A stretch of DNA of 32,574 nt from Treponema sp. (GTDB lineage: Bacteria; Spirochaetota; Spirochaetia; Treponematales; Treponemataceae): assembly GCF_017430385.1 (NCBI RefSeq), contig NZ_JAFRNB010000117.1, positions 1 to 32,574 on the forward strand. Reading direction: 5' to 3'. Of this stretch, positions 8,180 through 17,500 are shown one piece after another (positions within the stretch are counted from its first letter, which is position 1; the number at the start of each line of letters is the position of its first letter). Both the position numbers and the translations under genes were made by a program. The notes beneath the pieces were generated by a model. That model was given only the letters and a program-made list of their open reading frames with translations. It did not search any database and had not been told where the DNA came from.

Positions 8180-9334
8180 ATGACACTTAATAATTCTGAA
8201 TACACAAAATGGGTTGCTTGCTGGGGCATGGCCACTTCAATCACAAAGCGAACTGAAATCACATATTCAAAAGACCTCACCTTGCGATACCCGGTTAAAA
8301 TGTGCTTCAACGGCTCAAAACTCCGTTTCCGATTTTCAAATCTCACTGGCACCGAAGATGTAAAAGTCACCAAAGCCTTCTGTGCAAAAAGTGGCGAAAC
8401 TGAATACAAGCCGCTTGCCATCACAAAAGATTCGTCAAAAAGCTTCACAATCCCAGTTGGCCAAGAAATTGAAAGTGACGAGCTTCCTTTTGATGTAAGT
8501 GCGGGCGACACAATTGAAGTCAGCATGTATTTTGCAGATTTTACACAAATGAACGCAGGAACAGCCCTTCTTACAGGTCTTGAAAAAGGCTATTTTGCTT
8601 ATGGAGACTATGCCGAGTCAAAAGACTTACCAGACGACCTTTCAATGGCGACAAATATCTTCTATTTTTTGAACACAATCGACATCCTCACCGAAGAAAA
8701 AAATCACGCGCTAATCTGTTACGGAGACTCAATCACCTGTCTGGACTGGCCGAATCTTCTTGCTGAAAAGGCTTTCAAAAACGGTAGAGGCAATGTTTCA
8801 ATCATCCGCCGTGCTGTTTGCGGAACCCGAATTCTTCGACAGTACGACTGCATCACATATCAGGCTTATGGTTTAAAAGGCGCAACCCGCTTTCCAATCG
8901 AAACAAATGCCGCCGGAGCAAGCGCAATCATAATCCACCACGGAATCAACGACATAATTCACCCGGTTGGAGTCGAAGTAAATAAATTCCGACCGTGGAG
9001 CGACATGCCGAGCGTGCAGGATTTAATCGACGGGGTAAAAAAATTATACATCGAGCCTGCAAAGAAAATGGGTCTAAAGGTGTGGAGCGCAACCTTGCTC
9101 CCTATTTATGGCTGGCGAACTTACACCGAAGACCGTGAACTTGTCCGAAAAGAATTTAACGAATGGCTCAGAACTTCAAAAGCTTTTGACGGCTGCGTAG
9201 ATTTTGACAAAGCCGTTTGTGACCCGCAAAATCCCAAAGCTTTTGCACCTGGCTGTGATTCAGGCGACCATCTTCATCCGAGCGACAAAGCCTGCCAGCT
9301 CATGGCCGATGCAGTTCCAGAAAATCTAATTTAA
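8180..9334 (+). CDS. SGNH/GDSL-family hydrolase (esterase), cytoplasmic
   Basis: A 384-residue two-part protein: an N-terminal beta-rich region about 1-165 and a C-terminal SGNH-hydrolase fold about 175-384. All four blocks are visible: GDSI with nucleophile Ser184, Gly215 (AVCGTRIL), Asn257 in HHGINDI, and the Asp363/His366 pair in SGDHLHPSD. Family members deacylate carbohydrates or lipids, and acetyl-sugar or xylan deacetylation is plausible. There is no signal peptide, so it should act on imported, already shortened substrates. AAAGGA (8165-8170) lies nine nt before the ATG. It is a single-gene unit; no terminator hairpin is evident in the 84 nt before carD. Confidence 0.9.
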   Translation: MTLNNSEYTKWVACWGMATSITKRTEITYSKDLTLRYPVKMCFNGSKLRFRFSNLTGTEDVKVTKAFCAKSGETEYKPLAITKDSSKSFTIPVGQEIESDELPFDVSAGDTIEVSMYFADFTQMNAGTALLTGLEKGYFAYGDYAESKDLPDDLSMATNIFYFLNTIDILTEEKNHALICYGDSITCLDWPNLLAEKAFKNGRGNVSIIRRAVCGTRILRQYDCITYQAYGLKGATRFPIETNAAGASAIIIHHGINDIIHPVGVEVNKFRPWSDMPSVQDLIDGVKKLYIEPAKKMGLKVWSATLLPIYGWRTYTEDRELVRKEFNEWLRTSKAFDGCVDFDKAVCDPQNPKAFAPGCDSGDHLHPSDKACQLMADAVPENLI

Positions 9335-9381
9335 TTTTTCTTCAGACAATCACTCAAATTTTTTCCAGCAAATATTTTCTA

Positions 9382-9410
9382 TTCACTATTACGCGTTTTT
9401 GTGATATAAT
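9382..9410 (+). promoter_or_regulatory. Promoter of carD-ispD-ispF, close to a leaderless start
   Basis: TTCACT (9382-9387) and a perfect TATAAT (9405-9410) are spaced by 17 nt. Only 8 nt separate the -10 from the ATG at 9419 and no Shine-Dalgarno sequence is present, so the transcript should begin within about two bases of the start codon. Confidence 0.7.
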
Positions 9411-9418
9411 AGTAAAAT

Positions 9419-10105
9419 ATGAGTGAAGAAAACATTGAATTCGCTGTAGACCAGCGCGTTGTTTACCCAAGTCAGGGTGTCGGACAAATCAAAGATATTT
9501 TCGAAAAGAAAGTCGGTGATAAAACCGTAAAATACTACAAAATTTATCTCGAAGTTTCCGACATGATTGTCATGATTCCAGTGGCAAATGCAGCAATGAT
9601 TGGTATTCGTCCAATCGTAGGCGCAGAAGATGCCGAAAAAGCACTTGAAATTCTTGGACAGGAAATGGAGCCTGTAACTTCTGACTGGAAGTTGCGCTAT
9701 CAGCAGAATCTTGATTTGCTTAAAAAAGGCAGCATTTTTGACATCGTTAGCATTGTCCGATGTCTGTATCACCGTTCCAAGGTCAAGGAACTTCCAATTT
9801 TGGAACGAAAACTTTACGACAATGCCAAAAAACTCCTTGAAGACGAAATTGCATTCGCCCTCGGAAAGCCTTCAAAAGAAATCGAAGCAATGCTTCATGC
9901 AAAACTTGAGCCTCTTGGGGCAATGGTTGCAAAAAAATCACCTATTATCGATGACGATGACGATGACGACGAATTTGGCGATGAAATGAACGAGTCAGAT
10001 TCGGACGAAACTGATGATACAGATGAATCAGATGATTCTGATGACGATGATGATTCAGATGAAGCTGATTCTGGCGATGACATGGATGATGACGATGACG
10101 AATAA
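9419..10105 (+). CDS. CarD/CdnL-family RNA polymerase-binding regulator with acidic tail
   Basis: A 228-residue CarD-type protein. Residues 1-65 form the TRCF-like RNA polymerase-interaction domain, with the family signature VVYPSQGVGQI at about 14-24. Residues about 70-165 are the helical DNA-binding domain (DWKLRYQQNLDLLKKGS and the following helices). CarD proteins bind the RNA polymerase beta subunit and stabilise open complexes at promoters. The usual family length is about 160 residues; here residues 178-228 add a tail made almost only of Asp, Ser and Glu, encoded by GATGAC-like repeats. The tail could mimic nucleic acid or compete for DNA contacts (inference). The start is fixed by the promoter at 9382-9410. 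The 3' end overlaps ispD by 11 nt. Confidence 0.93.
   Translation: MSEENIEFAVDQRVVYPSQGVGQIKDIFEKKVGDKTVKYYKIYLEVSDMIVMIPVANAAMIGIRPIVGAEDAEKALEILGQEMEPVTSDWKLRYQQNLDLLKKGSIFDIVSIVRCLYHRSKVKELPILERKLYDNAKKLLEDEIAFALGKPSKEIEAMLHAKLEPLGAMVAKKSPIIDDDDDDDEFGDEMNESDSDETDDTDESDDSDDDDDSDEADSGDDMDDDDDE
9948..10102 (+). repeat. GAT/GAC-rich low-complexity tract in carD
   Basis: The codons for the acidic tail are dominated by GAT, GAC, TCA and GAA triplets in near-tandem arrangement. This is slippage-prone DNA that sits directly over the ispD start. Frames on both strands here give long poly-Met/Ile or poly-Ser shadows that are not genes. Confidence 0.7.
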
Positions 10106-10847
10106 CGATGAACTTGCGCTGATTCTTGTGGCGGCGGGCAGTTCTGCCCGAATTGGTTTTGACAAAACTGGCTCAAAAATCAAAAAGGAATATCTTGCCA
10201 TGGACGGTGGCACGGTGCTTTCTTGTGCGGCAAAAGCATTTTTGTCCACGCTCAAATTCAGCACAATCGTTGTTACTTATCCTCGTTCCGACAATCCAGA
10301 AGAATTAAAGGCAAACGAACAAAAATCAAAAGAATCTTTGTTTGCCGATGATTTTGTCAAAAATTACAAGGCTGATTTCATCTTTATTCCTGGTGGCAAA
10401 TCTCGCCAGGAATCAGTACACGATGCTCTTGAAGCAATCAGCGAAAAAAATCCTGACTGCTCATTGGTCTTCATTCATGACGGAGCAAGGCCTTTCCTCA
10501 AATCAGAAACAGTTGAGCTTACATACCGTGCAGCTCTCGAATTTGGTGCGGCAGTTCCAGGCTTACAGCCAACAGAAACTCAAAAAAAGATTGATGAAAA
10601 CGGCTTCATCGTTAAGCATCTTGTCCGCTCAAGCCTCACCGCAGTCCAGACACCACAAGTTTTCCAGTTTGAGCCGATTCTTGAAGCTCACAGACTTGCC
10701 GAGGAAAACAAGAAAACTTACACAGATGACACCGAAATTTGGGATGAATATATCTCAAAACGCAAAAATTTTTCCCGCGTAAAAGTCGTCTTGGGTGATC
10801 CAGAAAACAAGAAAATCACATATCCCGAAGACCTTAAAATGCTATGA
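10095..10847 (+). CDS. ispD: 2-C-methyl-D-erythritol 4-phosphate cytidylyltransferase
   Basis: IspD joins CTP and MEP to give CDP-ME, the third step of the MEP isoprenoid pathway in the cytoplasm. The nucleotide-binding N-terminus ILVAAGSSARIGFDKTGSKI followed by KKEYL matches the family AAGxGxRMG...K.Y signature. Later motifs are HDGARPF, QTPQVFQ, TDDTEIW and the closing GDPENKKITYPEDLKML. I choose ATG 10095 (MTNNDELAL): the frame is open further upstream, but only through the low-complexity carD tail. This gives 250 residues, normal for IspD. The start lies inside carD (11-nt overlap) with no clear Shine-Dalgarno sequence, so translation is probably coupled. Its stop overlaps ispF by 4 nt (ATGA). 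Confidence 0.95.
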   Translation: MTNNDELALILVAAGSSARIGFDKTGSKIKKEYLAMDGGTVLSCAAKAFLSTLKFSTIVVTYPRSDNPEELKANEQKSKESLFADDFVKNYKADFIFIPGGKSRQESVHDALEAISEKNPDCSLVFIHDGARPFLKSETVELTYRAALEFGAAVPGLQPTETQKKIDENGFIVKHLVRSSLTAVQTPQVFQFEPILEAHRLAEENKKTYTDDTEIWDEYISKRKNFSRVKVVLGDPENKKITYPEDLKML

Positions 10848-11323
10848 TTCGAGTCGGATTAGGCTATGACAAGCATGTTCTCACCGAAGGGCGCAAGCTG
10901 ATTCTTGGTGGTGTTGTTCTTCCTTTTGAAAAGGGAGAGGATGGCCATTCAGACGGCGATGTGCTTCTTCATGCAATCACGGATGCACTTTTAGGTGCTG
11001 CAGGCTTGGGAGACATCGGCTCATATTTTCCGCCATCAGATCCAAAATGGAAAGATGCCGACTCAGCCATGCTGCTCAAAAAATGTTGGGATGATGTAAG
11101 AAACGCAGGCTGGGTTCTCGGAAACTTGGATTGCGTAATCGCCCTTGAAAAACCAAAATTTCTTCCCTTCCGAGACCAAGTGCGTGAATCCATCGCAAAA
11201 ATCCTCGAAGTCTCAAAAGAACAAATCTTCGTAAAAGCAAAAACCGGCGAAAAACTAGGCGACATAGGCCAAGGCCGAGCCGTAGAAGTCTGGTCAGTAT
11301 GCCTTTTGGAAGCGGAAAACTGA
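10844..11323 (+). CDS. ispF: 2-C-methyl-D-erythritol 2,4-cyclodiphosphate synthase
   Basis: IspF cyclises CDP-ME 2-phosphate to MEcPP with loss of CMP, two steps after IspD. The protein has 159 residues, the usual length. Zinc ligands are Asp9 and His11 (GYDKH) and His43 (HSDGDVLLH); GDIGSYFPPSD and the C-terminal KAKTGEKLGDIGQGRAVEV are family signatures. It begins in an ATGA overlap with ispD, so carD, ispD and ispF form one operon. The intervening kinase gene ispE is not in this window. Confidence 0.97.
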   Translation: MIRVGLGYDKHVLTEGRKLILGGVVLPFEKGEDGHSDGDVLLHAITDALLGAAGLGDIGSYFPPSDPKWKDADSAMLLKKCWDDVRNAGWVLGNLDCVIALEKPKFLPFRDQVRESIAKILEVSKEQIFVKAKTGEKLGDIGQGRAVEVWSVCLLEAEN

Positions 11324-11503
11324 AAACGGAAAGTTGAAAGTTAAATAATTTATTTGGGGAATCTCCCTTTTTAAGGGGAGCTAAAAACGGAAAGTAAAAT
11401 GCCTGCCGCACGGATGCGGCAACAAAGCCAGAGAAACTTCTGTTTGCCTTTAGGTGAATAGAAGTTTCTCGTATGTAACCAAAATTACATGGATGTAATT
11501 TGG
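11324..11503. terminator. Convergent spacer with stacked hairpins
   Basis: Between the converging ispF and coiled-coil genes lie four inverted repeats. They are CTCCC/GGGAG (11363-11367/11376-11380, T-rich loop); GCCGCA/TGCGGC (11405-11410/11415-11420); GAGAAACTTCT/AGAAGTTTCTC (11431-11441/11460-11470, perfect 11 bp); and GTAACCAAAATTACAT with ATGTAATTTGGTTAC (11475-11490/11493-11507, one bulged A). The last overlaps the stop codon of the coiled-coil gene (11504-11506). None has a strong T-run, so terminator function is inferred from position and stem strength. Confidence 0.55.
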
Positions 11504-14500
11504 TTACAACCCCATTTCTATTACCATTTCAATCTCACCGATACTTCGCTTCAATCGTTTTGCGATTTCTTCTACGGTCCAACCCATTCGTTTGAGCTGA
11601 ATAATTTGATCCTTGTCTTTTGGTGTCAAGCGGCTGTTTCCGATGCCAACCGTTCCGCTAGACTCGACTTCATTTCGGGTCATTTTTTCAAGCAAATCAA
11701 ACTTCTCGGTGATTTCCTGAGACATTCTGTTCAAGCGAGCTTCTGTCTCAACAATTCCTTCTTTTGCCTTCTGAACCTGCTCGGTGCGTTTTTCTGTCTC
11801 TTCAAGAAGTTTCTGCAAAGAAGTAATCTGCTCAATCGCATCGTTGATTCTTCCTGAATTTTCAGTAATTTCATCGATTCTTGACTGAATTCCGGTAATC
11901 GTTGACGGAAGACTATCTGCCTGACTCTGGATTTTGTCGAGACGGCCTTCGACATCTTTGAGATTATCAAAAGTTTTATCGACTTCGCCAGAAATCTGCT
12001 CAAGAATGGCCTGTTTTTTATCAAGGTTACTGCATCGGTCAGAGATTTTATCAAGTGACTCGTGGAATCCACGGACCGTAAGCTGCAATGACTGCAAATC
12101 AGAATTTGTCGTTTGCAATTCACTGATTTTCTGATCCATGTTATCACTGAGAGAGACCAAACGGTTGAAATCGCGCTCGATTGAATCAATCTGGCCTTTT
12201 TCAGCCGAGAAGCGCGCAAGTTTCTGGTCAATTTCGCCATTGATTTTCTGAATGTTCGAGAACTGAGCTTCCAAATCATTGACGACAGCCTGATAATTCT
12301 CAATTCGGGAAAGTTCCCGCTTGATTCCTTCGATTTGCTTTTCAAGGCTGGCCTGCAACTCATCAGCCTTTTGATAAATCTGCATTCGTGCCTCAAAAGT
12401 CTTTACCTGACTGTCAATCGCGCTGAAACGACTCTGCAAAGCATCGGCATTGTTGTTCATCTGCATGATTGTCGCGCCCTGCTGCTCTGCCAGCTGGTCT
12501 TTCATCTGAGCAATCTGATTCTGAATTTCACGGACAGCATTGATTGAATCGGCATTCTGCGTGTTGATTCGCTCCTGAGTCTCGTTAAGAATCTTATTGT
12601 ATGCGTTCTTTTGCTCCGCAACAATTTTCTCGGATTCATCCTTGAATTTTGAAACAGAAGCCTGAACCATGTCCTTGAGCTGGGTAATGCTTGCAGAAAT
12701 TTCTTCCTGTTCAGAATTTGCAGAGCGTTTGAATTCCTCAAAATCACCGCCGATTTTTGATTTAAGCTCGGCAAGTGCCTGCTCCGCACTCTTATTGATA
12801 TTCTCGAATTTTGAGCTGTACAAAGCCTTTGAATTCTCAAACTGATTGTTGAGCTGAGTGCTCCATGCCCTAAACTCGCCGACCATTGCATCGATATTGG
12901 CCTTGTTGGCCTCATTTTTGTTGAGCAACTCGATTTCAAGGTCAGTGATTTTTGCCGCACTTGAATCAATTGATTTGTCCAAAAGCTCCTTCAAACGCTC
13001 GCCATAAGTTTTGAGTGTGCCCTTGATGTACGAATCAGAATTGGTTGTTGCCGCATCCAAATCAGCACGGTTTTTCTCGCGGAAATCGTGCATTTTCTGC
13101 TCAACTTCGATAATCTGAGTCTGCAAATCTTCATTGGTCTTTTTTATAAGAGTGTCGTATCGTTCCAAAGTTTCGCGTGTCTTTTCCTGCAATGCAGATG
13201 TGTGGGCGCGCAAATCTTCAGCATATTTGACTTCGATTTGACGGCGTTTTTCTTCTTCATCTGACTGCAAAATCGACATTTTTGAATCGAAATTTTCCCG
13301 CCAAGAATCGATGTTGGAATCAATCTCTTCGCTTCGACGGCGCAAATCTTCACCGTATTTCTTTTCAAACGCATCAAGTGCCTGGCTGACATTTGTGCTC
13401 GCTGATTCCTCAAGAACTTTGAGTGAACTTTCAAGCTCAACGAGTCGCTTCTCTGTAATTTCAGAATCCTGCTTGATTGCATCCTGGAACTGATTGTGAC
13501 GGACAGCCTGCTCTTCGGTAAATTTATTGAATTCAGTAAGAACCCTTTCCTGAGTTTTGAGAAGTTCCTGCTTAAGTTCTTGCTCAAGGCCATCAACATC
13601 CGCACTTGTCTTTTCGAGCTTGTCAAAGCGATACTGCATTTCCTTTTGGTATGCGTCGAGCTGGCGGTCAACAGCAATGAAAAGCTCTGATTTTTTAGTA
13701 TCATAAGATGCCGCGATATTTTCGAGCATATCTTTGAGCATTTCGTTGATTGCCTTAATCTGCTGGTCAGACTGCAATTTGAAATTATTGAGCTGATCCG
13801 TAGCAGCCGTAACAGTCTGTGTGATTGTAGCAGCTGCCTCAGAAGCACCTTCGGTAGATTCCGCAAGATTTCGCTTAACTTCGCTGAGAGTTTCCTCTAC
13901 CTTTTCGTTCGCACCATTTACGCGGGTATCAACGCTGTCTTCAAGGGCAGAAACTCTGGTTTCAACCTCATTTTCGAGAGTTTCAACCTTGCCGATAACC
14001 TCGCTGTGAAGGTTTGATACCCTTTCAATGACATTATCCTGCAAGCTCGTGACTTTCTCGACAACATCATTCTGCAAGGTGGTAACTTTTTCTGAAACAT
14101 TCTCTTGCAATGTCGTGACTTTTGTATCAACCTGCTCTTCCAAATCACCGACAATCTGCTGAACGCTTTCCTGCATTGTAGAAACTTTTGTATCAACCGC
14201 ATTCTGCAAGCCTGTAACCCGCTCAACGACATCCTGCTGGATTTCAGAAACCTTGCCGTTGACGGCATCAAGGAGCTGCTGCATTTTTTCGCCAACGCCC
14301 TGGTCGAGTCTTGAAACATTTGAGTTGACTTCTTCATCGAGGGCGGCAACTTTTTTGGCAACGCCGTCAACGATGACCGTAACTTTTGATTCAACGAGAT
14401 TGTGCAAACCACCTACTTTCTGCTGAACGATTCCCTGCAATTCATCTACTTTTGCTTTTACGCCAGTTTCAAGGCCGCCTACACGCCCCTCAACAAAATT

Positions 14501-17500
14501 CTGCAAATTAACAACGCGGTCATTTACCTGACCTTCAAGGCTTGAAACCGAATTTTCAACACGCTGCTGCAAATCTGTGATTTTCGCGACTACACCGTCT
14601 TCAAGGCTGGTAGATTTTCCGTTGACAAGATTCTGCAAAATCTGGAGTTTTTCAGCAACAGAACCGTCAAGGCCGGCAACTTTCGTCTCGACCATGTTCT
14701 GCAAACCATTGACCTGCTGGGTAACGCCTTCTTCAAGGCCTGTGACTGTGGAATTAACCATGTTCTGCAAATCACCGACCTTCTGCGTAACTCCGCCTTC
14801 AAGAGCAGAAACTTTTGAATCGACCATATTCTGCAAATCGTTGACTTTCTGGGCAACATCCTGATCAAGAACAGAGACTTTTGTATCAACCTTTGACTGC
14901 AAATCAGTAACCTGCTGAGTAACGCCCTCTTCAAGACCTGTGACTTTTGAATCAACCATCGTCTGCAAATCAGTGACTTTCTGAGTGACACCGTTTTCAA
15001 GGCCAGAAACTTTAGAATCAACCATTGACTGCAAATCGTTGACTTTCTGCGTAACTCCGTTTTCAAGGCCAGAGACCTTTGAATCAACCAATGTCTGCAA
15101 ATCTGAAACGGTCTGAGTAACTCCAGACTCCATGACACCGACTTTAGAATCAACCAATGTCTGCAAATCATTTACCTTCTGGACAACTGCGTCTTCGAGG
15201 CCGGCAACTTTTGTTTCGACCATATCCTGCAAATCCAAGACTTTCTGTGTAACCCCGGATTCCATTCCGCCGACCTTTGATTCAACCATGTTCTGCAAGT
15301 CGTTGACTTTCTGCGTAACTCCGTCTTCAAGGCCGGCAACTCTTGAATCAACCTTCTCCTGCAAATCTGAAACCTGCTGGGTAACTCCATTCTCAAGCTG
15401 CGTGACCGTAGAGTTGACCATATTCTGCAAGCTGTTGACTTTTTGCGTAACTCCATCTTCGAGGCCAGAAACTCTTGAATCGACCATATCCTGCAAATCC
15501 GAGACTTTCTGAGTGACCCCGGATTCCATTCCGCCGACCTTTGATTCAACCATGTTCTGCAAGCTGTTGACTTTCTGTGTAACTCCGTCTTCGAGGCCGG
15601 CAACTTTTGAATCGACCATATTCTGCAAATCGTTGACTTTCTGAACAACGCCGCTGTCAAGGCCAGAGACTTTTGAATCAACCATTGTCTGCAAGCCATC
15701 AACCTTCTGAGTTACAGTGTCTTCGATTCCGCTGACTTTATATTCAACAATATCATCCAAATCAGCGACCTTATCAGAAACCTTCTGTTCCAGCTCGTTG
15801 ATTTTTGTATCAACCGCACTTTCAAGAGAGAATACCTTTTCGTTTACACGGCTTTCCATTCCGTCAACTTTTGAATCAACAAGCCCCTGCAAAGAATCAA
15901 CTTTTTCGTTGATACCGCTGACAATTTCGTTTACCTTGCCGTCAACATCATAATCAAGTCCGCTGACACGCTCTTCGACAGCCTGAACAACAGAATTTAC
16001 CTTGCCGTCAATAGTGCCGTTGAGTTCTGCGATTTTGCCCTGAACAGACTGCTCGATATCATTGACCTTCTGATCAACTTCACCCTGCAAATTGCTGATT
16101 TTTGTAACAACATCCTGCTGCAACTCATTGACTTTTGTTTCGACACCCTGCGTAAGATTTGTAACCCTTGTATCAACATCACCCTGCAAGCTCGAAACTC
16201 TTCCATTAACTTCGCGCTGAATATCATTTACGCTCGTCTCAACCGAATTGTGCAAATCAAGGACTTTTGTATCGACCTCAGCCTGCAAATTGGTGATTTT
16301 TGAAAGCATGTCTTTTTGCAAATCAGTGACCTTAACGCCAACTCCGTCCGAAAGCCCCGTAAATTTAGTGATGACATCGGTTTGCAACTCTTCGAATTTG
16401 CTTTCGATTCCGTTAGAAAGATTTGAGAAGCGGGTTTCAACACTCTCGACAAGCCCAGAAACTTTTGACTCAACTTCGGTCTGCTTTTCTGAGATTCCGT
16501 TAGTAAAATTGTTGACCCGATCGACAACCTCTGTCTGCATTCCGTTGATTTTTTCTTCAACACGAGTTTTGAATTCGGTAAGATGATTGTCAGAAATTTC
16601 CTGCCAGTGAGCATAAGCGGCCTTTTCTTTTTCATCCGCGTCTGCAATCGCTTTCTGGTAAATATTTTCGTATTTTTCTTGAAGAGGCTGGACAAGTTTG
16701 GTGAACCGTTCCCGAAGAACTTCAAGAGACTTGCTGTTTTTGCTTGATTCGGCAGCAAGTTCCTTTGCCGTGCCCTTTGCCGCACTGAGCGCATCGTGAA
16801 GCATCTGGCGGATTTCTGCATTGCCCTGAGCAAACTGCTGATTGAGAGCCTTTGATTTTTCTTTGACAGAAGAATCCAGAGTATTGATTTCGTTCTCGAC
16901 AGTTTCCCTGATTGCAGTGACTTTTTCGCTGGTTGCCTGAGACAGACCTGAAATGCTGTTCTCGACATTTGTCTTGATTTCGTTGACTTTATCAGTTGTG
17001 CTCTGAGCAAGATTTGAAACAGAAGACTCAACATCAGCCGTGACTGTGCTGATTTTCTGATTTGCGTTCTGCGTAAAGTTCGCAACTTCGTTCTCAACAT
17101 TCGCTTTGATTGCGTTGATTTTCTGAGTTGCGTCCTGATTAAACTGAGAAACATCATTTCCGATATTTTCAGTGACTGCAGCAAGTCTTTGCCTAAGTTC
17201 CTGCTCAACTTCGGCGATTCTTGCATCACCGGCTTTCTGCGAGGCCAAAACCTGAGAATCAATTTGATTTGCGAGCTGGCGGGTCTGGTCATCCATGATT
17301 TTAATGACAGAATTTTTTCGTGACTCAGCAGACTCTGCAAGCTGGTCAAATGCCATATCTTCGAGAGTTTTGGCGCGGTTGACTGCCTGCTGATATGCCT
17401 CTCGGATGTCGTTTTCTATGTTCTTAAGAAGCTCGCTTGCCTTTGCTTCGGCCGCACTTGTAGCATCTTCGAGGGATTTTGCCTGCTCTTTGTACTGATC

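Noticed and set aside
14462..15715. CRISPR-like regular repeats
   Set aside because: The 66-bp periodicity is in-frame coding repeat without constant repeat/variable spacer structure, and no cas gene is present.
16228..17349. 373-codon minus-strand frame inside the coiled-coil gene
   Set aside because: It is an out-of-frame shadow of the repetitive coiled-coil coding sequence, with Ser/Leu/Arg-rich composition and no start signal. The same applies to the other shadows between 11700 and 17720 on both strands.
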